From: Psilocybe azurescens | Taxonomy: Eukaryota > Basidiomycota > Agaricomycetes > Agaricales > Agrocybaceae | DNA length: 64,000 bases | NCBI GenBank assembly: GCA_023853785.1 | Contig: JAJIRX010000786.1 | Span: 1 to 64,000, forward strand | Direction of reading: 5' to 3' | Part shown: piece after piece, positions 1-9,911 of the stretch | How positions within the stretch are numbered: the first letter of the stretch is position 1 | How the letters are laid out: every line of letters begins with the position of its first letter | The notes under the pieces: model-generated | Database searches by the model: none | What the model was told of the DNA's origin: nothing | Seen by the model: the letters and a program-made list of their open reading frames with translations, nothing else | Position numbers and translations under genes: made by a program

Positions 1-2
1 GT

Positions 3-220
3 CGTGTTCGTATTGCTGCACAAAGATCTGAGCGTGATGCCCGTGCATTGAGAGCTCTCAAGCCCGCTCGCACTCCACATCATGCACCAAATGCCCCATA
101 TCAACCACTAAGATTTGAAATTCCTGATCTTTTTAGCTGCTCTGCCTGTTCCTGTTCCTGTTCTGTTCCTGTTCCTGTTCCTGCTTTTAATCCTCCTGCC
201 TTTCCTGTCCCTTCTGCTTT

Positions 221-254
<34 letters not shown>

Positions 255-3200
255 GCCTTCCCCAGCCTACTATATTTAATGGGATTCAGTATAATAATTT
301 GCCTGCAAATTTAGCTCAGCTTTTAGCAGCTGTTCCACCAGCTCCTTTACCACTACAACGTAGGTAGGCGCTGGTGTTGGTCCTGCACCTGCACCTGCAC
401 TTGCACCTGCACCTGCACCTGCACCTGCACTCTGCACCTGCACCTGCACCTGCACCTGCACCTGCTGCTCCTCCCCAGGCTGCTATATTTAATGGGATTC
501 AGTATAATAATTTGCCAGTAAATCTGGCTGAGCTTTTAGTAGCTGTTCCACCAGCTCCCTTTACCACCACAACAAGGTGGTCGCCGTGGTTCATGCCCCA
601 ACCTTTTCCTGTATGTATTTTAAGTCTCTATAAGTTTAAACATAATATTAATGAGAAAATAGATGCCTCCTCCTGTGCTTCTTGCACCATTTCAGCCTCC
701 TCCTGAGCTTCCTGTGCCTCTTCAGCTTCCTCCTCCAATTGTTCCTGCTGTTCTGCACCATGTTCTTCCTGCACCACTTCCACCTCCACCTCCCAATGTC
801 CATTCTCTTTACGTGCTGCCCGACAGCCCTTTAGCCGTGACTGGCCTGTCCATAATTTGGGAAAATGGATGTTAAGTGTACAAACTGTGGTGCTTTGCAC
901 TGGATGATTGAGTGTCTTACAAGTTCAACCAAGGATCTTATCACATTTGGAATGTGCTGCTTTAGTGGGAAAATTGTTCTTCCAAAGCTGAAAAAACCCC
1001 CTCGAGAATTAGATGCATTGCTTAAGAATAATGATCCCCAATCCAAAACTTTCGCAATCATATTCGGCAGTACAACAATGCTTTAGCCATGACCTCATTG
1101 GGAGTCACTGTTGACTATGCAATTAATAATAGGCCTGGACCTTATGTATTCAAAGTCCAAGGAAGGTTAACACATCGAGCTGGATCTCTTCTTCCTCAGA
1201 TTGGTGTTACACCTTTATATGCTCAGCTATATATTTTTGATCCTGTTGAAGCTCTCAATTTCCGTATGCCATCCTGCAAACTCTGGGCTGGATAGAACCA
1301 CCATGAGTATTCTTCAGGACATGCTATATCGTTCTCATTCAGGTGTACAGCTGTATAAACAGGCATTTGAAGTAACATAATATGCCTATAGATCAGCAAT
1401 GCACAATTGCTCTTCGCTATGAACGTAGAAACTGATCGCAGACGCTATAATGAACCATCAGCTGGATCTAATGAAGTGGCTATAATCCTTCCTGGAGATG
1501 GCGATGAAGTATATCCCAATGGCAGAGATATTGTCCTGAGACGAAGAGCTGGAGAAAGGCTGGAAACAATCAGTGAACTGCATCCCCTTTATCTTCCACT
1601 TCATTATGTTCTTCTTTTTCCAACTGGGCAGTTAGGCTGGCATCCTAACATTCCTTTTAATGAGGCTGCAGAAATTGATGATGATCCTCCAGCTGCTGAG
1701 CTGGCTCCTAATGAGGATCAGGATGAGGATGCTATTGAAGCTCCACGACCAAAAAAAAGCGAAAAATACATCTCACAAACAGAATATTTCCGTTATCGTC
1801 TTCATCCAAGAGAACCAACAAATGAATCTCAACATTTGTTTTTGGCAGAAAACTTCTTCAGGAATTCATTGTAGACTGTTGGGCAGCTTCAGAGCAAAAC
1901 AGATTACGTGGGTTAGACAAAATCAGCAGAAGTTCAGAAATGATACACGTCAAGGTCTTATGGATGCTGTTGCAGCTGATCCTAATACTGAAGGTGCCGA
2001 TGTTGGCCAAAGGACTATTTTGCCTTCTTCTTTGCTGGAAGCACACGAAACATGATTCAGAACTGCCAGGATGCTCTTGCTATCAATCGCTATTTTCATG
2101 GAGCTGATTTATTTATCACTGCTACTGCCAACCCAAACTGGCCAGAAATCAAAGAGGCACTTCTTCCTGGACAACAGTCTTCTGATCGTCCTGATTTGGT
2201 GGTTAGAGTCTTTCATGCAAAAATGAAAGAGATGCTCAATGATATTTGTAAAAATGGCATTATGGGTAGAGCAGTTGCAAATGTGTGGACAATTGAGTTT
2301 CAAAAGCGAGGCCTCCCACATATGCACATGATTGTATTTTTTACATCCTGATCACAAGCTTCGCACACCTGAAGATGTTGACAGCCTTATTTCAGCTGAA
2401 TTTCCAGATGAAGAGGAAGAGCCAGAACTCTTTGAATTGGTCAAGAAATTCATGGTCCACACTCCATGCAATGGTGACACCACTGCTCAATGTCATGTGA
2501 ATGGAAAATGTTCAAAATGTTTTCCCAAGCCTCATCGTGATCAGACCACTGTCAATGAAGACTCTTATGCAAATCTCAGGAGACGTGATACTGGAAAAAG
2601 AGTTTGACATTGGTGGTGGAAAAAAGGCTGATAATCGCTGGGTTGTTGCTCACTGCCGTTATCTTATCTGGAAATATCGCTGTCATATCAATGTTGAGTC
2701 TATTGCTTCTATCAAGGCCATCAAATACATCTACAAATATGTCTATAAGGGCCATGACCGCATTACTATGCAGTTTGGACGCTGTCAAGATGAGGTCAAG
2801 CTATATCTTGATGCACGATATGTTTCTGCATGTGAAGGTCTTTGGCGATTTTTCACTTCCACATGCATCAAGAACATCCACCTATTGTTCGCCTTCAGAT
2901 TCATTTGCCTGATCAACAAATGGTTACATGGAATGAAGACCAGGCACTAAATGTTCAGGAGGTTTTGGATCGCAATGCAGGCAAAGACACCAAGCTCACT
3001 GCTTATTTCAAAGCCAATATACAATATGAAGAAGCCAGAAATACTCTTTATCAGGATTTTCCTGCCAAATTTGTCTGAAGGGAAAACAGCGCAAATGGGC
3101 TCCAAGACAGCGACAATTTGCAATAGGGCGTATGTACTATGCCCATCCAAGTTCAGGAGAGCGCTTTTATCTCAGAACTCTGCTGACCTGTGTCAAGGGT

Positions 3201-3365
3201 GCTACATCTTTGTTGATCTCCGAACAGTTGATGGCACTGTATATGAAACATTTCGTGAGGCCTGCATACATCGAGGACTTTTAGAGGATGATAATGAGTG
3301 GAAGCAGTGTTTGGAAGAGGCTGGATATATGGCAAGTGGACGACAACTTCGCAATCTTTTGTGAC
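3..3365 (+). pseudogene. Helitron Rep (HUH endonuclease) portion, frameshifted
   Basis: Successive frames carry the conserved blocks of Helitron proteins. A Cys-rich start (CTNCGALHW, about 877-903) leads to a GPYVFKVQGRLTHRAGSLLP-like block (1137-1200) and to the HUH motif GLPHMHMIVFF near 2312-2345. KYIYKYVYKGH, which carries the family's catalytic tyrosine context, lies near 2727-2760. In active elements this domain nicks and joins the ends of the transposon. Frame changes occur near 1085, 1300-1410, 1870, 2050, 2340, 2605, 2850 and 2950, with stops between them, so no functional Rep can be made. The first ~830 bases encode only low-complexity Pro/Ala/Ser sequence and are poorly constrained. 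Confidence 0.85.
251..580 (+). repeat. Direct duplication (251-367 and 463-580) flanking a CACCTG array
   Basis: Two ~117-bp near-identical stretches share CTATATTTAATGGGATTCAG and the following sequence up to the GTTCCACCAGCTCC block. Between them (about 381-466) sits a hexanucleotide CACCTG tandem array, and a CTCCTG array precedes the first copy (about 221-252). This is an in-gene tandem duplication within the Pro/Ala-rich Helitron leader. Confidence 0.85.
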
Positions 3366-3566
3366 TATTCTTCGAGACTGCACACCATCAAATCCTGCTG
3401 CACTCTGGGAACAATTTAGAGACAAGATTTGTGATGATCTGCGACATGCTCTTATCTCCAAACATATCCAACAAGACCCCACTGAAGCACAAGTGTTTGA
3501 TTATGGTCTTTTTCTCATTGACCAACTTCTTCGCACTACCAATAAAAACTTGAAGAGTTTGCAGGA

Positions 3567-5047
3567 ATGCCATTGCCTCAAGAAGATTGGGCTGCTGCTA
3601 TAGGAAATAGATTGATTGCAGAGCAGAGAAACTATGACAGAGACAATCAATCTGTTCTGGCTCAACAGCGAATTCCTACTCTCAATCATGGGCAACGTTC
3701 AGCATTTGATACTATTGTGGCAGCAGTTGAAAGCAAGAGTGGTCAATGTTTCTTCCTTCATGGTCCAGGAGGTACAGGAAAACTTATGTGTACAACACAT
3801 TGTGCTACTTTCTGCGTGGTGAAGGAAAAATAGTGCTTTGTGTGGCTTCATCTGGCATTGCATCTCTACTTCTTATTGGTGGTCGGACATCACATTCCAC
3901 CTTCAAAATTCCTATCAATATTCATGAAGACTCTACATGCAGTATTGGTCGCACTTCTGATTTGGCAGAGCTTATTCAGCGTACTGATTTGGTGATATGG
4001 GATGAAGCTCCTATGCAAAACCGTTATATTCATGAGGCTGTGGACCGCACATTCAAGGATATCCGTAACTGTGACAAACCATTTGGAGGACTTACTGTTG
4101 TGTTTGGTGGAGACTTCAAGCAAATTCTTCCTGTTGTTGTAAAAGGATCAAGAGCACAAATTGTTGGAGCATGCATGCAGAGGTCACAACTTTGGGGACA
4201 CATCAAAGTACTTAAGTTGACTGAGAATATGCGTCTGAACACTGCACATGATGAAGAACGGAAATTTGCACAATGGCAGTTGGATATTGGTCTGGGAAAA
4301 CATACAGATGAATCTGACAACACAACACTTCCTGATCATTTCAAATGTGCCAATAATACTGTTGAATCTCTGATTGATACAATATATCCTGGAATCCAGC
4401 GGACCACTGGGCATAATGACAAATATTATGCTGAACGGACAATTCTGTGCAGCAGGAATGATGATGTGGATGATCTGAACAAAACTATTCTCAACAAATT
4501 TCCTGGAGAAGAAAAGGTGTTTCACAGTGCTGATAGCATTTTGAATAATCGGGGACATGGTGATGAAGGAATTCTGATGTATCCAGTGGAGTATCTGAAC
4601 ACAATCAACTGTTCAGGTCTTCCTTTGGCCAAGCTTATACTTAAAGTTGGCTGTCCTATTATGATTTTACGGAATTTGAATGCAAGTGAGGGAGTGTGCA
4701 ATGGATCGAGAGGGATTGTGACAAGAATGGGGAACCGTGTTTTGGAAGTTCGACTATTGACAGGAGATAGAGCAGGGGAGACAGTTTTTATTCCACGGAT
4801 TGGGCTGACACCGACGGACACACAAGTTCCATTTGAATTTTGCCGACGACAATTTCCTGTGCGACTGGCATTTGCTATGACGATCAATAAAGCACAAGGA
4901 CAATCTGTTTTACATGTTGGACTAAACCTTATTTCTTCACCTTTTGCACATGGACAACTATATGTTGCTATTTCACGAGTAACATCTGTGCACAACATCA
5001 AGGCTATTTGGGATGACAGTTCTGGATTAAGTATAACAAAAATATAG
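3567..5047 (+). pseudogene. Helitron Pif1-type helicase domain
   Basis: This is the C-terminal helicase of the Helitron, a 5'-to-3' DNA helicase that unwinds the element during rolling-circle transposition. Walker A GPGGTGK lies near 3764-3784. Immediately after it the frame shifts by one base in an A-run, and the rest is read from a 433-codon frame ending with TAG at 5045-5047. That frame shows VIWDEAPMQ (Walker B), VVFGGDFKQILPV, a LTENMR block, and the C-terminal NKAQGQS and GQLYVAISRVTS motifs of the Pif1/RecD-like superfamily. Apart from the A-run indel the domain is well preserved, much better than the Rep part. Confidence 0.9.
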
Positions 5048-5148
5048 TTTACCCTGAAGTTCTTTCTATTGACCATAGTGACTGATTTTTATTTAATATA
5101 TAAAGTGTTTGTATTATATAAAATTAATTAATTTTTTATGAGGGTGCA

Positions 5149-5500
5149 GGGGGAGATGAGCTTTGCTCATCTCCCCAAGACATTATATAATCAATTGGTA
5201 TTATTAATATTTTTAATGAGGTGCAAAGTGCTGATAAGAAGGGGGAATGAGCTACGCTCATTCCCCCCAAAAACATTACATATATATTTTTAATGAGGTG
5301 TGGAAGTATTGATAAAAGGGGGGGATGAGCGAAGCTCATTCCCCCCAAAGACATTATAATTGTGACTGCTATTATTTATTTTTCAATGAGGAGGCGCAGG
5401 GCGCCGACAAGCGGGTCTGGGGGCGCAGCCCCCAGCGAAGCTGTTGACCCTGCCGTGAAGCACAGGGGGTGAGCGAGCGAATCCCCAGCCGTAGCGGCGG
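5149..5500. repeat. Array of GC-rich hairpins at the Helitron 3' side
   Basis: Three spaced perfect or near-perfect hairpins have the form GGGG-ATGAGC-NNN-GCTCAT-CCCC: 5150-5176, 5241-5267 and about 5318-5346. Each is followed by ACATTA and preceded by a TAATGAGG-like block, so they are tandem units of about 80-90 bp. A compact cluster follows: GGCGCAGGGCGCC (5394-5406), GGGGGCGCAGCCCCC (5419-5433) and GCCGTAGCGGC (5488-5498). Helitrons normally carry one short subterminal 3' hairpin; here there are at least six. Confidence 0.8.
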
Positions 5501-5542
5501 GTCATAAAGCTCGTATTATAGATAAATGCGAAATTATAAAAT

Positions 5543-5618
5543 ACACTCAACAGGAATTGAACCAACAGCTTTATATATATTAATTCTATACACACTTTAC
5601 CAACTACACTATTATTGC
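5543..5618 (-). other. tRNA-like sequence / possible SINE head
   Basis: On the minus strand an A-box-like TAGTGTAGTTGGTAAAG is followed about 40 bases later by GGTTCAATTCCTGTTG, a good B box. The acceptor and T stems do not pair convincingly, so this is not a functional tRNA gene; it resembles a degenerate tRNA or the head of a tRNA-derived SINE. The same TTCAATTCCTGTTG block occurs at 18518-18531. Confidence 0.4.
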
Positions 5619-5619
5619 T

Positions 5620-6130
5620 TGTGGTATTATCAACATTTTATGAATTATATACCATTCTTTACAACACCCAATAATATATTCTGGCACTTCCTCTGAAGCT
5701 ATACCCACATATTATATATCAAAATGATCAGAAAATTGAGAGCAATGCATCTGTAATTACACCATCATCAGAATACTATGTCAGCATGTTCAATATACAA
5801 AATACTGTAAATTTGAATATATATAGATATTGTAAACTACATTTTGCAACAAAATAGCACTCTGTTAGCTATATATTAATAGTTTTACAATAATAGAAAT
5901 TAATGGAATACAAAGATTAATTTTATTCAAGACATTTAGATTATATAAGCACAGATTTATATGAAAAATAGGTATTTCTTTACCAGAAATTTTTTAATTT
6001 TATATAACTATTACATAAACATATTCTCCTCAATTTTACAATTCTAACAATACCAAATTTGTCACAAACTGTTGAGATCTATGTATACTTTTTGTGTTAT
6101 TACTTGCTGAGCTGTAAATAGTATGCTGAC
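5620..6130. other. AT-rich intergenic stretch, no gene seen
   Basis: Strongly AT-rich with no sizeable reading frame on either strand and no recognised element end. Confidence 0.6.
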
Positions 6131-6134
6131 ATAA

Positions 6135-6428
6135 TATAGTTCCGCTTGGTACCACTTGGATTCCACTCGGAATTGGGTCTAATTGGGTTTCAAATTTGAT
6201 GAATTCCACTTGGATTCCAGTTGGATTCCGGTTGGATTTTGGTTGGACTTGTTAACAGTGGAACCGGTCGGTACCGGTGGTTCTGATCGGAATCCAGTCG
6301 GAACTGGGTTGGAAAAATTTAGACATTTTACTGCTAATTTGGCAGGGACACTGCCAAATAAAATTCTAGTCAGAACCGGTCGGATTCCGACCGGTTCCGA
6401 TCAGTACCTGTGGGGAGTGTAAAGACCT
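6135..6428. mobile_element. Fragment related to the 2-kb palindromic-repeat family (A/B/C)
   Basis: Short palindromic units built on TTGGATTCC and ACCGGTCGG recur through this stretch. It ends in GTGTAAAGACCTC, the same terminal motif seen at 18870-18881 (GGTAAAGACCTC) and 63644-63654 (GGAAAGACCTC). No partner end (CAGTACTTTACC type) is visible to the left, so this is a truncated or diverged copy. LINE sequence starts directly to its right. Confidence 0.5.
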
Positions 6429-6429
6429 C

Positions 6430-7271
6430 GAGCAATGGTGCATCTTTCCTCACTGCCCAATGAAAATCCCGCTGCCGCCCTGCTCTCAAAGTACCATGCA
6501 GAAAAAGCCAAAAGTCATGCCACATCACTGCAAATGTTACTCCAGATATTTAAATATGACCCTACAAAAACGGAAAAAATCCAACCTCGACGAAACTACC
6601 CAGAAGAAAGGCCAGACTATGCCACACAGACAGCAGACACACCAGACAAGGCCATCACCAACAAAAAGCGGACACAGCAAAGACACATATATACACAGAC
6701 GGATCCACCATATACAGAATGGTAGGAGCATCGGCAGTCATGTACTATGCCGGCCACAACAAACCAGCCCAATCACTGCGAGTATCAGCTGGGACCCGAC
6801 ACCAAATACACAAATGACGACGCAGAGGCAGTAGGACTAACTTTGGGATGCTGGATGCTCCGTAACTCAGGCCACCTAGGGCGACTCACCTCATCCATCT
6901 ACACAGATAGCAAGAACACAATCAAAGCCACGTCAGCACACACACCCAAGAGCGGCTCCTACCTGATCGATGAACTGAACAAACTGGCAGGGCGGACTTA
7001 TGGGGCATGAGCAGACCCCTTACCACGGTGAAAAATTCACTATCTACTGGATCCCTGCTCACAAAGAAGTCCCAGGAAACGAGGCAGCTGATGAAAATGC
7101 ACAAAAGGCAGCAGCAGGAGAGACATCGCCATGATCCCTGCTACCACACTACCTACGACAAGGCAACCTGCCACCAAGCACAAAGCAAATCAAAAGCCAA
7201 ATGCAAATTGCACTCGACGACGAAGCCACACAGAGATGGAACTCCTCACACCAAAAACAATCCTTCGCAAA
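6430..7271 (+). pseudogene. LINE RNase H region
   Basis: Frames in this stretch give a TDGS block (near 6700), IYTDSKNTIKA (near 6898) and, in another frame, WIPAHKEVPGNEAADENAQK (near 7050). The order TDGS, YTDS, HKEVPGNEAAD is the RNase HI signature found after the reverse transcriptase in Tad-group LINEs, where it removes RNA from the cDNA hybrid. Several frameshifts interrupt it, for example near 6780 and 7010. The N-terminal part (6435-6725) resembles the spacer between reverse transcriptase and RNase H but is weakly conserved. Confidence 0.75.
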
Positions 7272-7714
7272 TGTTATGACAAGTCTTTTTCTTTTTCTTT
7301 TCTCTTTTCTTTTCTTTTTCTTTTCCTTTTCTTTGTCATCTTTCACATCATTGATACATCATCGTACGCTCTGATGAACTTTACTTTCACTTCCATCTTT
7401 TATGATACATCTTTTGATGAACATTTGATCTGTTTCTCTTATTCTTATATACATCTGCTGATGAACATTCAAACTCGTTTCAACTTGATCTGTTTCTTCT
7501 ATTCTTATATACATCTGCTGATGAACATTCAATCTCGTTTCAACTAGCTGTACAGTTCATAGTATTTATACAAGGGAGCATCTACTGTATTCTTTAGCTA
7601 GTTCTTGAGAATCTACTCTGCTTTACTTGCTCTACCTGAACTTGAACTTGTTCTTGTACAACGATTGGTGGTTAGATTACGCACACTGCGTGACTCTAAC
7701 TTGAAATCGTAACA
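7272..7714 (+). mobile_element. Solo LTR, TSD GCAAA
   Basis: A 443-bp sequence begins TGTTATGACAAG and ends GAAATCGTAACA, flanked by identical GCAAA copies (7267-7271 and 7715-7719). It interrupts the LINE reading frame cleanly. A pyrimidine tract (7284-7335), two near-identical blocks around CTTATATACATCTGCTGATG (7440-7545) and a TATA-like TATTTATA (near 7561) lie inside. A second copy in reverse orientation is at 58150-58570. With no internal coding region between two LTRs, recombination to a solo LTR is the simplest explanation. Confidence 0.88.
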
Positions 7715-8200
7715 GCAAACATCAACACAGAATTCCCCTTCACCAACTTCAGAAAAATTCAAAACACCATGACACGAGCGAAAGCAAGCTTATATATGCA
7801 GATATGCACTGGCCACATACCCCTCAACAGCTACCTCAATAGATTCAGCAAGGCCGACACCAACCGATGCACAAAGTGCAGGACAGCAAACCAAGGTGTG
7901 GTAGAGGAGACCGTAAAACACTTCCTATTCGAATGTCCATTGTACGCATGGGAACGAGCCAAAATGGACCAGGAGCTGGGAAGAAATGCAAGAAGCCTAC
8001 GCACAATATTATGTGGAAAACCACACATGAAGATACTGATGAAATACATATCGAAAATGAAATGACTGCGAACAACACCAGGTGAAGTCCCAATCATTAA
8101 CGACAATGCAGACTAAAAACACAAAGAAACACAGCACAGAATACATACCCACACCCACACAACCCCTCCAAACCCAACAAGCCTTTGACTCAACGGCCCC
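7715..8200 (+). pseudogene. LINE C-terminal CCHC region
   Basis: A 98-codon frame (7769-8065) contains MTRAKASLYMQICTGHIPLN and a C-x2-C...H-x4-C finger (CTKC ... HFLFEC), the C-terminal zinc-binding module of Tad-like LINE ORF2 proteins, presumed to bind nucleic acid. Upstream bases 7720-7768 continue the protein broken by the solo LTR (NINTEFPFTNFRKIQ). After the stop the sequence is an untranslated tail that resumes at 13678 beyond the copia insertion. Confidence 0.75.
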
Positions 8201-8204
8201 GGAT

Positions 8205-8675
8205 TGTTAGTTTTTGTGATTAAACACTTTGTTTCTAATGTTCTACACTTGATATTTGGACTTGTACAAATGGACACTTAGTTAGAATTCGCTCTTTTCG
8301 GTGTTTTTGCACACTGTTCTGTTAATAACTTTTTGTAGAGTAAAGTTATTCAAATTCTGATCACTGATCCGGAATCCCCTCGTTGAGACGGTTCCGGTGA
8401 TATATAATTTGTCACGTAATTATAGGTTTGGTGTTTTGACGCAATATTGTGGACACCTATAGTCACGCCCTCGCCATTTTTAGACACTTAGCCATGTAAA
8501 AGACCAGTATTCCTACTATGTCTGAGGAAACAAAGACACTAGAACAAGATTTGGAGTCTACAGAAGCAATTTACTATTTTCACTCATACTTGTCATTGTT
8601 GCGCATTTGAGATTTGACTCTATTGTTACTCATCAGTATAGCTACTGATTTGTGCATTATTGTCTATTTCTAACA
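8205..8675 (+). repeat. 5' LTR of the copia element
   Basis: 471 bp, TGTTAG...CTAACA, preceded by CGGAT. It matches 13202-13672 base for base as far as I could read. Confidence 0.95.
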
Positions 8676-8687
8676 GGTTATGGGCCC
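8676..8687 (+). promoter_or_regulatory. Primer-binding site, half-tRNA type
   Basis: GGTTATGGGCCC directly abuts the 5' LTR. Its complement GGGCCCATAACC matches the anticodon stem-loop of initiator methionine tRNA, so priming is expected from an internally cleaved (half) tRNA-iMet, as known for several copia elements, rather than from the tRNA 3' end. Confidence 0.7.
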
Positions 8688-8788
8688 CGGGCTTTAAACT
8701 TGGCAAAACATTGATTAAGTCTATTGCTGTCTGATACTAGACTAGTTGGATCCTTGAAACAACACTTGACATTTGAACTTGTTGCAAA

Positions 8789-9605
8789 ATGTCTTCAGAC
8801 AACAACACAGTTGCTAAAGTTAAACCATTGTCAAATTCAAACTATCCTGAATGGGCTGGGGAGATGAAGGCATGGTTAATGCGAAATGGACTATGGAGAT
8901 TGGTATCTGGCAAAGAAGCAAAGCCAGTTGCTAGTGGGGATAAATTCATCAATGAAGAGGTAGTGGCAAAGTGGGAGATGAAGGCAGAGAGGGCAGCAGG
9001 TGAAATCTACCTGCTTGTGGAGAATGATCAAAGGGTGCACTTTAGAGGGCATGATGAAGATCCAATCAAGATGTGGGCATTGCTTGAAGCTGCTCACCTG
9101 AACAAGAAGCCAGGAGCACGATTCAATGCGTATGATGACCTGTTCTCTATCAGGAAGCAGGATGACGAATCCCTAGTAACTTTGGGAACCCGAATTGAAA
9201 AGGCCATGCAAACTATTCAGAACTTGCGTCCAGCCGACTTTAAGATTGAGACACTTGACGAAGAGCTTCAGTGCATGGCACTCATACGTGCCTTGCCTGA
9301 TGACTACAGACATCTTGGCGGTTTCTCTGTTGTTGATGGAAAAGCTGGACAAGTCGGTCATCATGCAGGGCGTTCGCAGCGAAGAGTTGAATCGTCAACG
9401 TCAAACAACAGAGTCGTTGAACCAAGTGAAAGCAGGTGGCAGTGGGGGCAAGAAGCCATGGGAAAAGCGAAAACCTGGGCCAAAGGATCGGTGCAATTAC
9501 TGCAAAGAATTGGGTCATTGGGTTTTCAACTGTCCAGAGCTGGCAGAAAAGAAAGCAAAGAATGAGAGTGCCAAAAGGCAGAAGAAGAGAAAGCAGCGGC
9601 AGTGA
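8789..9605 (+). pseudogene. copia Gag with zinc knuckle, one frameshift
   Basis: The start ATG at 8789 follows the leader and opens an UBN2-type copia Gag (NYPEWAGEMKAWLMRNGLW near the N-terminus). Near 9318 an extra G shifts the frame. The rest is read in the frame ending at 9605 and contains a CCHC knuckle, CNYCKELGHWVFNC (about 9500-9541), for RNA packaging, followed by a Lys-rich tail. Gag forms the particle that packages the element RNA. With the shift this copy would make a truncated Gag lacking the knuckle. Confidence 0.9.
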
Positions 9606-9911
9606 CAGAATTTGCTGGAAAGGCAAGTGCTGTTGCTGAACACGAGGTCAATTCTACATCTTCTAACGTATTTCATTGGAACACAGACACAGGCGCCACT
9701 TCTAATATGACACCGCATAGAAACTGGATACGCAATTATACCCCATATAGAGTGCCTATTAGACTAGCCGGACCATAGAGTTATATATTCAGAGGGCATT
9801 GGTAGTGTTCTGTTCAGACCATTAGTTAGAGGAAAACGATATAGAGATGTAGAATTCACTAGAGTACTTCACGTTCCTGCACTTCGTAATAATCTTCTTG
9901 CTGTTTTATAT
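9606..9911 (+). pseudogene. copia protease region, frameshifted
   Basis: WNTDTGATSNMTPH (about 9678-9719) is the aspartic-protease active-site block with DTG. A one-base change near 9770 moves the remainder into another frame, where VIYSEGIGSVLFRPLVRGKR and VLHVPALRNNLLAVLYLTKY follow. These are the usual distal protease and linker motifs before integrase. Confidence 0.8.

Larger units (their letters stand above)
1..5510 (+). mobile_element. Decayed autonomous Helitron, 5' end outside the window
   Basis: The region reads as one rolling-circle transposon: a Pro/Ala-rich leader, the Helitron-like N-terminal domain, an HUH replication initiator and a Pif1-family helicase all lie on the plus strand in the family's usual order. 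The reading frame is already open at base 3, so the element starts left of the window. It is broken by many single-base frameshifts and stops. An array of GC-rich hairpins follows the helicase stop (5149-5500), as expected near a Helitron 3' end. I could not identify a convincing CTRR terminus or the host junction, so the right boundary is approximate. Confidence 0.85.
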
